The notes under the pieces are model-generated. The model saw nothing but the letters and a program-made list of their open reading frames with translations, was not told where the DNA came from and made no database searches. A stretch of 64,000 nt of DNA, from NCBI GenBank assembly GCA_028821515.1, contig JAPPGA010000026.1:1-64000 (forward strand), written 5' to 3'. Within the stretch, counting starts at the first letter, position 1. Each line of letters opens with the position of its first letter. The position numbers and the translations under genes were made by a program. The DNA comes from Gammaproteobacteria bacterium. GTDB lineage: Bacteria; Pseudomonadota; Gammaproteobacteria; Pseudomonadales; Azotimanducaceae. Positions 54,898 to 62,587 of this stretch are shown piece by piece.

Positions 54898-56106
54898 ATG
54901 GGCAAAGCGATCGAAGGGCGGCTGCAAGAGGTGTTTGGCGAGCACGTCCGCAGCGAGGGTCCCCTCGCACCCGGCGGCGCGGGGTTCAGAATCCGTGGAA
55001 TCGATCTCAGCGGGCCGCTGGAACCGCACCAGGTAAACGCCCTTATCGAAGCGCTGGCCCATTACCGCATCATGACCCTCGCGGACCAGGACCTGGACGC
55101 CTTCTCCGCCGCCCATTTCGAGCGATTCGCCAACCACTGGGGCGCGCCGCTGCCGCATCCGAGCAACTTCAAGCGCCTCGGGAACACGCGGTACTACAAA
55201 CCCGAACTTCTGCCGCCAGAAGAGCGACCCTCCACGCGGGTGAATGCCGCCTTTCCCGAAGAGCTGCACTGCCTGCCGGGCGCGGACTCTCCCGCCGTCT
55301 TCGTAGTGACCAACGTCCGGGACCTGACGGACGAGGAGCGCCAGGCCGGACCGAGGCTTCTTCCGGCCACCACCTGGCACACGGACATCGAACACCACGC
55401 GATCCCGCTGCATGTATCCATGTTTCTCGTCCACAAGGCACCAGTGGCACGTGACGCGCCCGGCGGCACATGGGTCCCGGTATGGGTTCCCGGCCCCGAC
55501 GACTCGCAGACGGACCGGTACTTCGAAGACTCCGATCCCGAGTTGTTGCGCCTCCGCAGGTCGCTCCCGCTGAACGGCGAGACGTCGTTTGCCGACACCG
55601 CTGCCGCATTCGCGGCCCTGCCCAGCGCTGAGCAGTCACGTCTCTCGAAAGTCCGGGTGCGAAGGCATTCCTATACCAGGAACGACGGAACCAACCTCGC
55701 GCCGCTGGTTCGCACCAACCCCCGTTCCGGCATCAAGTCGCTGCACAGCCCGCTGTGGTGCCCGCGTCCTCCAACCCAGATCCCCCTGGAGGTCGAAGGC
55801 ATGTCGGCGGAAGCGTCCCGTGCTTTCCTCGAGGAAATTGAGGCCCACGTGCTGCAGCCGGATTTCCGTTACGACCACGCCCACACGCCCGGCGACGTGA
55901 CGCTGTGGGATCTCTTCATGACCCTGCACGTCGCACCACCGTCGAAGGACAACATCCAGTCGCTGGACGACGCCCGCCTGTTTTACCGCATCAGTTGCAA
56001 GGGCGAGCCGGCGCTGACGCTGCCCCGGCACGATCCGCCGGATTGGATCAGCGAGCATATCTTCCTGGAATACACCACGCCGGGGGAAGTCATACAAGCC
56101 TGTTGA
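54898..56106 (+). CDS. TauD/TfdA-like Fe(II)/2-oxoglutarate dioxygenase (402 aa)
   Basis: The jelly-roll domain has FRIRGIDLSGPLEPHQVNAL at the N-terminus, the iron motif His-x-Asp in TTWHTDIEHHAIP, and the distal part in TPGDVTLWDLFMTLHVAPPS with the third His. At 402 residues it is longer than typical TauD because of an insertion of about 100 residues in the middle (from about 185 to 290). It starts seven bases after the dehydrogenase gene and closes the run. Confidence 0.82.
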   Translation: MGKAIEGRLQEVFGEHVRSEGPLAPGGAGFRIRGIDLSGPLEPHQVNALIEALAHYRIMTLADQDLDAFSAAHFERFANHWGAPLPHPSNFKRLGNTRYYKPELLPPEERPSTRVNAAFPEELHCLPGADSPAVFVVTNVRDLTDEERQAGPRLLPATTWHTDIEHHAIPLHVSMFLVHKAPVARDAPGGTWVPVWVPGPDDSQTDRYFEDSDPELLRLRRSLPLNGETSFADTAAAFAALPSAEQSRLSKVRVRRHSYTRNDGTNLAPLVRTNPRSGIKSLHSPLWCPRPPTQIPLEVEGMSAEASRAFLEEIEAHVLQPDFRYDHAHTPGDVTLWDLFMTLHVAPPSKDNIQSLDDARLFYRISCKGEPALTLPRHDPPDWISEHIFLEYTTPGEVIQAC

Positions 56107-56252
56107 CGGAAGGACATTCTCTTCCCCGCGGGGAACGCATCTGCCACCACTGCCGGAGGTACCTCTCTGCCTCCGCTGAGGAGTTCGGCCGAACTTGCCG
56201 AAAGGTCCCGAACAGGCCAATCTTCGCGCCATGACCCTGCTCGAATAGTCCA

Positions 56253-57578
56253 ATGTACCGGATGATTCGACATCGATACCGTTCCGACCCAAAGAAGAGT
56301 TGGCACCATTTCTCCTGGATGCTCCCCGCGGCCCTTGCGATTTGCATTGCGGGCCAGGCATTGGCGCAAAACGCCGTCCCCGCGACTTACAGTGTCACCT
56401 TTACCGGCAATTGGACCGACGAAAGCACACCCAACCTCCCCCTGCCCTCCACTGCACACTTCACCACACGGATCGGCGCGATCCACAACAGCAATGTCAC
56501 TTTCTGGGAGAGCGGCGGCACGGCCTCGACGGGCGTCGAGATCATGGCGGAGACAGGGGCACCGGGCATCCTCCGGAGTGAGATCGAAGCCAGTTCTCAT
56601 GTTCACGCGGTCATTCAGCATGATGCCTCTATTGGCGGAACGGGTACGGTCACGTTCGATATCGAGGTCTCCGAGGACCATCCCCTGATCACCCTGACGT
56701 CGATGATCGGCCCGAGTCCGGATTGGTTTGTCGGAATCTCCGGACGGTCGCTGCTCGACAGCCAGGGCGACTGGCTGCGGACGGTCCGGATCAACCTTTA
56801 TCCCTATGATGCCGGAACCGAGAACGGCAACACGTTCTCGCTGAGCAACCCCGATACCAATCCACAGGAAACCATCACCAGCCTCAGGGGGCAGGATCCA
56901 TTCACGGACGAACCCATGGCGTGGCTCTCGTTCGTCCTCGACACCACAAACCAACCACCACGCCGGGTGACCGGCGTTTCGATCAGACCCGGCGTTGGCG
57001 CCCTGACCGTGTCTTGGAATCCGGTGGACGATGCCGACGGCTACAAGGTCCAATGGTGGTCGGCTGGCCAGACCTTCGGTAGCGACCGGGAGCGCGTCGT
57101 AGGCAGTTCCGTAACGCAGGTTACGATCCCTGACCTGACGCCTGGTACCGAATACTCCGTGCGGATCATCGCAACGAAGCCCCGCACCCGCGACGGTAAG
57201 CCATCGCATGTGGAGAACGGTACGCCGTTGGCCCCGTCCAGAAAACCGCTGGAACCCACGGAGTCTCCGCCCACGCTCGACCTGCTCGCGGACGGCGACG
57301 CGGCAACCCTTGACCTTGCTGCCATGTTCACCGCCTCCGAAGGGGAGACGCTGACCTACGAGGCGGAATCCAGCGACCCGGAACTGGTTACGGCAAGCGT
57401 GGAAGGCACCGAACTGGTCCTGGTGCCGAACGATATCGGCGAGGAAGGCACCGTCACCGTGACCGTGACGGCCACCGATGAAGGCGACCGGACGGCAACC
57501 CTATCCTTCGCGATCACCATCGAGCCAAACCCACGGAGTCTCCTGCGCGGCTGGCGCAAGGTGTTGTTCGAACGGTAG
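56253..57578 (+). CDS. Secreted spondin-domain / FnIII protein (441 aa)
   Basis: A signal peptide (WMLPAALAICIAGQALA, ending near residue 39) is followed by a spondin_N domain at about 45-225: YSVTFTGNWTDESTPNLPLP, HFTTRIGAIHNSNVTFWESG, MIGPSPDWFVGISGRSL and LYPYDAGTENGNTF with the calcium-type Asp-Ala-Gly-Thr. A fibronectin type III domain follows at about 235-325 (LTVSWNPVDDADGYKVQWWS). A cadherin-like repeat comes last (YEAESSDPELVTASVEG, GTVTVTVTATDEGDRTATLS). It is an adhesive or matrix surface protein. The C-terminus has no anchor. Confidence 0.85.
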   Translation: MYRMIRHRYRSDPKKSWHHFSWMLPAALAICIAGQALAQNAVPATYSVTFTGNWTDESTPNLPLPSTAHFTTRIGAIHNSNVTFWESGGTASTGVEIMAETGAPGILRSEIEASSHVHAVIQHDASIGGTGTVTFDIEVSEDHPLITLTSMIGPSPDWFVGISGRSLLDSQGDWLRTVRINLYPYDAGTENGNTFSLSNPDTNPQETITSLRGQDPFTDEPMAWLSFVLDTTNQPPRRVTGVSIRPGVGALTVSWNPVDDADGYKVQWWSAGQTFGSDRERVVGSSVTQVTIPDLTPGTEYSVRIIATKPRTRDGKPSHVENGTPLAPSRKPLEPTESPPTLDLLADGDAATLDLAAMFTASEGETLTYEAESSDPELVTASVEGTELVLVPNDIGEEGTVTVTVTATDEGDRTATLSFAITIEPNPRSLLRGWRKVLFER

Positions 57579-57617
57579 GGCCGGGGTTCGAAACACTCGG
57601 CGCGATGGTCTGAGAAA

Positions 57618-58970
57618 CTAGCCTCGGAGCAAATCCCAGAACTCGTCCAGGTCTTCACGATTGTCGAGGTCGCGACACCAGGCGATGAGTTCATCGGCGA
57701 CATCCGATCCCAGCAGCGGATCTACCAGCGAGTGGAACTTCGCCTCGAGTTTCCGCCACTGCAGGTCGAGGTCGCGCTCCGGGATGGCCACGTTCTCCTC
57801 GAGCGACACCGTGCGCCCATCCGTCGTCGCGATGGTCACCCGCGTGTCCGCGGCCGGCTCGTCGAATGCGACGACATGCGCCTTGTCCCGGGTCTCGATC
57901 AGGGCGGGATCCTTGACGATGTCGTCGTTGAAGCTCTCGATACGGGCCGTGTCGACGCCGTGCAGCGCCATGGCGACGGCGAAACGCAGGCTGAACTTCG
58001 CCTCGAGCCCGGTGCTGGGCGCGGGGATGTTCACGGTAGTGAAATGCCCGCTATCCACCTTGATCTCGATGCTGTCGATGTCGTCGACATCGAGATCGTG
58101 ATCAGCCTGCAGCGCCCTCGCCGCCTCTATGGCCGAATGCACCAGGTAGCCGGCGGCGTGATACTTGTAGTTGGTGTCGGGAACGAACGAGTCGACCGCC
58201 GCAATGTCGCGCTCGAATTGTTCCGGGGACACTTCGTCGCTCTGCGTCGCACCGAATCCCTGGGCAGCCTCCAGGATGTTGGACCGGCTCGAATAGCCGC
58301 GTTTCGCAAGACTCGCCGCCACGATGCCCGTCGCAGCCGCGTGTCCCGCATGCAGGGGTTTGTTCATCGTCCCGAACACGGCTTTCAGTCCACCCGCCTG
58401 GGTACCTGCAATGCCGAATGCCTGGGCAGTAGTGGCAGCATCGAGTCCGAGAAGCTGGGCCGAAGCCGCGGTAGCGCCAAAACAACCGACCGTGCCCGTG
58501 GAATGCCATCCGCGTCGGTAAGGCGAACGTCCGGTGTAGCTCACGACCAGGCATTCGGCGTCGATCCCGCACGCCAGCGCCCGGACCACGTCGCGACCCG
58601 GTGATTCATTGTGTTCGGCAAGTGCCAGGACCGCAGGCGCGACCGGAACCGTGGGGTGGCCGTTACACGCGCCATTGACATCATCGTAGTCGAGTGCGTG
58701 GCCAGCGGTGCCATTGAACAGCGCCGCCTGGCTGAGATTCGCCTTCCTGCCAGTACGGAACATCGACGCCTGCGGATGCCCGCCCTGCTCCTCGACCTCC
58801 TTGAGAAGGATGCCCGCCAACGGCTGCTGAGTCCCCGCCAGCGCAACGCCGATGAAATCCATCAGGCATTGCTTGGTGACGGTGACCGCTTCCATCGAGA
58901 GGTCTTCGAAACACGTGTTGATCACCCGTTCCGCTACGCGCGCAGTGGGACCGCTTGTTTCCTGTGGCAT
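57618..58970 (-). CDS. MmgE/PrpD-family protein (450 aa)
   Basis: A dehydratase/decarboxylase-fold enzyme (2-methylcitrate dehydratase and cis-aconitate decarboxylase belong here). Typical blocks are VTKQCLMDFIGVALAGTQQP, NGTAGHALDYDDVNGACNGH with the conserved Asp-Tyr-Asp-Asp, HSTGTVGCFGATAASAQLLG and KPLHAGHAAATGIVAASLAK. No prpB or prpC neighbours are present, so 2-methylcitrate is not supported as the substrate. Confidence 0.9.
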   Translation of the reverse strand: MPQETSGPTARVAERVINTCFEDLSMEAVTVTKQCLMDFIGVALAGTQQPLAGILLKEVEEQGGHPQASMFRTGRKANLSQAALFNGTAGHALDYDDVNGACNGHPTVPVAPAVLALAEHNESPGRDVVRALACGIDAECLVVSYTGRSPYRRGWHSTGTVGCFGATAASAQLLGLDAATTAQAFGIAGTQAGGLKAVFGTMNKPLHAGHAAATGIVAASLAKRGYSSRSNILEAAQGFGATQSDEVSPEQFERDIAAVDSFVPDTNYKYHAAGYLVHSAIEAARALQADHDLDVDDIDSIEIKVDSGHFTTVNIPAPSTGLEAKFSLRFAVAMALHGVDTARIESFNDDIVKDPALIETRDKAHVVAFDEPAADTRVTIATTDGRTVSLEENVAIPERDLDLQWRKLEAKFHSLVDPLLGSDVADELIAWCRDLDNREDLDEFWDLLRG

Positions 58971-59065
58971 ATCGCCAATTCCTGGGTGTTCCGGGAGGCT
59001 CCCTTAGGGTACGCGAACCGATATGCGCGTAGAAGCTGCCGGCCGTCCAGGACGCCAGCCGTTAC

Positions 59066-59095
59066 TTGCCACATTCACCACGCGCTGGCTACGAT
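59066..59095 (+). promoter_or_regulatory. SRP RNA promoter
   Basis: TTGCCA, 18 bases, TACGAT, 15 bases before the predicted RNA 5' end. The same layout and the shared run TGGCTACGATACG recur before both tRNA-Ser copies. A GC-rich discriminator follows, as in stringently controlled stable-RNA promoters. Confidence 0.7.
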
Positions 59096-59110
59096 ACGCC
59101 CCGCAACGAT

Positions 59111-59220
59111 GGTGACCCCGCCGGTCCCCTCGCGACGACAAGTTGTGAACCCCGTCAGGCCCGGAAGGGAGCAGCGGCAGCAGCGGACTCGGGCGCCGGG
59201 GTGTGGCTGGTAGGGTCGCC
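59111..59220 (+). ncRNA. ffs: Signal recognition particle RNA (4.5S)
   Basis: The conserved apical loop and internal loop are recognisable: GTCAGGCCCGGAAGGGAGCA on the 5' side and GGGGTGTGGCTGGTAGGG on the 3' side. The ends pair (GGTGACCC with GGGTCGCC, one G-U). About 110 bases, as in other small bacterial SRP RNAs. Confidence 0.93.
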
Positions 59221-59263
59221 TCCAGTTGATCCAAACGGGTAAGAGGCGGCTCGAGGGATCAGT

Positions 59264-61636
59264 TTGCTATCGGCAGTTTCCATGATCGGGAGGCTACGCC
59301 GGTCATGGCCCCAACGGCTACTGGCGGCGCGCGGCATCCCGCTGCTCGGGCTCGCACTTGGCGCTGCCTGGGCCGGGGCTGTTGTGGTGTGGGCAGCCGC
59401 GCCGCAGGCAGACACAGCGCAAGCAGACGGAGTCCCGGAAGATGCCGCGCTGCACTATTGGTTGTCGCGCTCACGCTGGTGGCAACATATCCCGGGACCG
59501 CCCGGCTCTCCCGTCGCGACGGAGGCGACTGCGAACAGCCTGACCGTGTCCTGGGCCGCCGCGGAATCACTTGCCTTCGAGATCCTCGGCTACGACATCG
59601 CCTACCGGGCCGCCGGTAGCGAGGCGTTCCTGCAGCGTACCGGGAGTGGTCCGGAAACACGCACTGTCATCGACGGTCTCGCCGAAACCACGACCTACGA
59701 AATTCGGGTGCGTGCCCGGAACGAGTTGGGACCCGGCGATTGGTCAACGCAGGGTTCTGGCACGACGACGAGCACGGCGGGCGGTGGACCTTCTCCGCCG
59801 CCATCGAACGCACCGCCGGTATTCGCGGAAGGTGAAGAGGCCCGTCGCAGCATCCCCGAAAACACGCTGGCGGGCGTCGACATTGGTCCGCCCGTGACCG
59901 CGACCGATCCAGACGGTGATGTCGTGACCTACGGCCTGGAGGGTAACGATGCCGCGAGTTTCCACCTGCTATCGGAAACGGGTCAGATCCAGACGCTAGA
60001 TGGGGTCGTCTACGACTTCGAAGCGAAGGAAACGTACTCTGTCCGGGTGACCGCGAGCGATCCGCACGGGGCTGCTGCGTCCATTGACGTCACCATCGCG
60101 CTCATCGACCAGGAGGAGGAGCAGGAAGTGCCGCCCGGACGGCCACGCGAACCGGTCGTCACGGCCGCCACCCTGACAAGCCTGACCTTGCGCTGGGAGC
60201 CTCCGGAGAACTCCGGGCCCCCGATCACCGCTTACGAGGTCGGGCACCGAGTACGCAACATCGGCTTCTACGAGATGATGCGAGTCCCGGGCACGCAGAC
60301 CTCGGCCACAATCACGGGTCTCGACCACTCCACGGTCTACCAACTAGTGGTGGATCCGTTCAACGACGTGGGAGCCGGACCTCGGTCACCACGCGCGAGT
60401 GCGGCGACCCGGGCGCCACATTCCGACACTCCCATTCATGCCAGGGGTAACGCGATGGAAGTGACCCAAGGCGCTGGCGACGGTGTGCCGGTCACGCTCA
60501 TCGACCGACTGTTCGGTCCGGACGGTCACGGGACACGGGTCTCGGGGACATTCCTCGACACGCTTTCGGACGATAACCCGGCCTCGCTGGTGCAGGTCGA
60601 CGGCGGCAACAGCTACCGCCTTTCCGGCCTGCTGCTGCCGGGACACGACGACTTTCTACTCACTGGATACATCCGCCACGCCCTCGCGCACGGGGATGGC
60701 ATTGTCTGGACGGCGAGCGACCAGTTTACGCGGTACAAGCCAGGCGATATCGACTGGGTGGTCAAGGACGGCAGGCCATTCCGGCAGTCCGCCATCACGT
60801 TTGCAGCGTGGATGCGCCACCAGAACGTGCTCTTCGTCACGTCGATGGAGAACAGCACCCGCGCGAACGATACCGAAGCCGCTTTTTGCGACGACTTCGT
60901 TGCGGAGGGTCTCGACGGGAAGGGCTGGATTCCGCTCTGCGGCGAGGTGGACGACTACATCGCCCACTCCGGCGTAGGCCTCGATCGCACGGTATTTGCG
61001 GGCGGCCTTCTGACGAGGACTGCCACCGGCGCGGTCCGCGGCGATGGCGTGTTTGCACCCAACTCGATCTGGGTCGAGGCTCGGAATGGTTCCACTTCCC
61101 ATGCGACGGCGGTACTGGCGGCCTACACCACCGAACTGAAGGCTGCCAACCCGACCTGGGGAGCGGCCCGGCTGCGCACCGAACTGTTTCGGGTCGCACG
61201 TCTCCGGGACTACGACTACCATACCGGTGCCAGCGGCCCCCGTGAAGGCCGCACCATAAACGTAATCCTTCCGTCATTCGCCCCTGGCACGGGCAACCAG
61301 TTCCCGCAGTTCTCGACACCCTCGGCATACTCGGTCGCGGAGAACGGGACCGCTGTCGGCAACGTGGCTGCGACCGATCCTGACGAATCTGACAGCGTGA
61401 CCGGCTACGCGATCGTTGGGGGCGCCGACCAGGCACAGTTCAGCCTCACCGATGCAGGCGCCCTGGCGTTCACCAGCGCACCGGACTTCGAGGAACCCGT
61501 CGACGTGGAGGGTCCCGATGCCGAGGCGGGAGACAATGACTATCTCGTGGTCGTGCAGGCTTCGAGCGGGACCGACGACCAGGTTCTCACCGCACAGCAC
61601 CGGATCGTCGTAACGGTGACGGACCTGGACGACTAG
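59264..61636 (+). CDS. Multidomain surface protein with a subtilase-like core (790 aa)
   Basis: An N-terminal signal or anchor (IPLLGLALGAAWAGAVVVWA) is followed by FnIII (about 85-165), a cadherin-like repeat (190-280, ending VYDFEAKETYSVRVTASDPH), a second FnIII (285-370) and a peptidase S8-like region. That region has VPVTLIDRLFGPDGHGTRVS as a compact Asp/His part and NGSTSHATAVLAAYTTEL as a Ser part. A last cadherin-like repeat follows (VAENGTAVGNVAATDPDESD). GAGGG six bases before the TTG at 59264 supports that start; the ATG at 59282 has no ribosome binding site. Asp and His are only about a dozen residues apart, so activity is uncertain. Confidence 0.75.
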   Translation: MLSAVSMIGRLRRSWPQRLLAARGIPLLGLALGAAWAGAVVVWAAAPQADTAQADGVPEDAALHYWLSRSRWWQHIPGPPGSPVATEATANSLTVSWAAAESLAFEILGYDIAYRAAGSEAFLQRTGSGPETRTVIDGLAETTTYEIRVRARNELGPGDWSTQGSGTTTSTAGGGPSPPPSNAPPVFAEGEEARRSIPENTLAGVDIGPPVTATDPDGDVVTYGLEGNDAASFHLLSETGQIQTLDGVVYDFEAKETYSVRVTASDPHGAAASIDVTIALIDQEEEQEVPPGRPREPVVTAATLTSLTLRWEPPENSGPPITAYEVGHRVRNIGFYEMMRVPGTQTSATITGLDHSTVYQLVVDPFNDVGAGPRSPRASAATRAPHSDTPIHARGNAMEVTQGAGDGVPVTLIDRLFGPDGHGTRVSGTFLDTLSDDNPASLVQVDGGNSYRLSGLLLPGHDDFLLTGYIRHALAHGDGIVWTASDQFTRYKPGDIDWVVKDGRPFRQSAITFAAWMRHQNVLFVTSMENSTRANDTEAAFCDDFVAEGLDGKGWIPLCGEVDDYIAHSGVGLDRTVFAGGLLTRTATGAVRGDGVFAPNSIWVEARNGSTSHATAVLAAYTTELKAANPTWGAARLRTELFRVARLRDYDYHTGASGPREGRTINVILPSFAPGTGNQFPQFSTPSAYSVAENGTAVGNVAATDPDESDSVTGYAIVGGADQAQFSLTDAGALAFTSAPDFEEPVDVEGPDAEAGDNDYLVVVQASSGTDDQVLTAQHRIVVTVTDLDD

Positions 61637-61713
61637 AGAGCATCGCCGACATAGACCCTTGTGGCTTGGCAGATTGTTGTCCTGGCAACACAGTCTCAAG
61701 CCTCGTAGGGCGC

Positions 61714-61753
61714 TGAGCCACCGTATGCGGCGAATAATCCCTCCCTCTCCGCC
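61714..61753 (+). repeat. Older copy of the split tRNA-Ser 3' end
   Basis: Forty bases that match 62025-62064 at 37 positions: a GC-rich hairpin side, then GCGGCGAATAAT and the 3' half of a tRNA-Ser (CCCTCCCTCTCCGCC). No 5' half of a tRNA precedes it, so it is the tail of a lost third copy. Nothing else is seen in 61637-61772. Confidence 0.75.
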
Positions 61754-61772
61754 CCGAACGCGCCCGGATCAC

Positions 61773-61802
61773 TTGCCAGATTCCCAAACCGGTGGCTACG
61801 AT
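61773..61802 (+). promoter_or_regulatory. Promoter of the split tRNA-Ser copy
   Basis: TTGCCA, 18 bases, TACGAT, with the same extended -10 run as the SRP RNA promoter and the intact tRNA-Ser promoter. It starts transcription about 75 bases before the tRNA. Confidence 0.65.
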
Positions 61803-61885
61803 ACGCGCCGCAACGAGGGTGATCCTGCGCATTTCGCTGCGACAACCGCGAAACGCTGTTCGCTGGATCACCCGAAAACGCCACC

Positions 61886-62064
61886 GGGGAGGTGTCCGAG
61901 CGGCCGAAGGAGCACGCTTGGAAAGTGTGTATGGGTTAACAGCCCATCGAGGGTTCGACTCGAGCCGCCGCAGGCGGGGAGAGAACGCGCAGGCGACGCA
62001 GTCGCCGAGCGGCCCCGAAAGGGGTGAGCCGCCGCAGGCGGCGAATAATCCCTCCCTCTCCGCC
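61886..62064 (+). pseudogene. tRNA-Ser (GGA) split in the T-loop
   Basis: Acceptor, D-arm, anticodon arm (GGA), variable arm and the 5' half of the T-arm (to GGGTTCGA at 61958) are present and nearly identical to the intact copy at 62178. The 3' half (AATCCCTCCCTCTCCGCC) appears only after 88 bases. In the acceptor stem one A is a G, still pairing as G-U. CCA is not encoded (GCCTTT follows). Unless the insert is removed from the transcript, this copy is dead. Confidence 0.8.
61959..62046 (+). repeat. Hairpin-rich insert inside tRNA-Ser
   Basis: Eighty-eight bases made almost entirely of four hairpins in a row: GCCGCC-GCA-GGCGGG, GGCGAC-GCA-GTCGCC, CCCC-GAAA-GGGG and GCCGCC-GCA-GGCGGC. Three share the loop GCA. 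No open frame of note exists. The insert end GAAT next to AAT of the tRNA may be a short target duplication. Confidence 0.75.
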
Positions 62065-62090
62065 TTTGCCTTTGCCTCTGCCACCATCCC

Positions 62091-62120
62091 TTGCCACACT
62101 CCCCGCGCGCTGGCTACGAT
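62091..62120 (+). promoter_or_regulatory. Promoter of the intact tRNA-Ser
   Basis: TTGCCA, 18 bases, TACGAT, identical in layout to the promoters at 59066 and 61773; the transcript would begin about 50 bases before the tRNA. Confidence 0.65.
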
Positions 62121-62177
62121 ACGTTTCGCGATGACCGCGTCCCCTCCCGTTGCGCCGGGTCGCCTTCATTCGCCACC

Positions 62178-62268
62178 GGAGAGGTGTCCGAGCGGCTGAA
62201 GGAGCACGCCTGGAAAGTGTGTATGGGTTAATAGCTCATCGAGGGTTCGAATCCCTCCCTCTCCGCCA
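62178..62268 (+). tRNA. tRNA-Ser (GGA)
   Basis: A 91-base class II tRNA with CCA encoded. The acceptor stem GGAGAGG pairs with CCTCTCC, the anticodon is GGA in CCTGGAAAG, there is a long variable arm, and the T-arm is GAGGGTTCGAATCCCTC. It is the only complete Ser tRNA in the window. Confidence 0.95.
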
Positions 62269-62587
62269 CTTAATCCAATGTCCGTTCCGGGGACATGGTT
62301 TACAGTTCATTCCGGTGCGGCCGCAGCCGGTGACGCGCACGGTAGGGTCGTGGAACGGATAGTCGGGCTCGGCCGGTGGTTCATAGACACGCGATGCGTA
62401 GAGCCGTCTATTCGCAAACCCACAGTCGCCGTCAGCCGTCCCGACCGCCAACAACCCGGGCGCGTGGGCACATGGGTGTAGTAGCCGGCAAGCTCGCGGG
62501 CATCCCCCCGACAGCACGGAACGGACCGATATCGGCTTGATCGCCATTGCCTCAGACCTTGCCTACGAGCACCGCTCTTAACGTAGG
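62269..62587. other. Intergenic region after tRNA-Ser, no gene seen
   Basis: A 319-base stretch from the tRNA-Ser end to the stop of the glycosidase gene. Open frames exist on both strands but have no ribosome binding site, no start fit and no recognisable protein pattern. Base composition shifts from GC-rich to more balanced at its right side. Confidence 0.6.

Noticed and set aside
61587..62099. Minus-strand open frames across the split tRNA-Ser (for example with EGLFAACGG)
   Set aside because: They are translations of tRNA halves and hairpins, without start signals.
62236..62547. Minus-strand open frame ending in RRGRDSNPR
   Set aside because: The end is the reverse reading of the tRNA-Ser gene, a well-known source of false proteins. 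There is no ribosome binding site and no family likeness.
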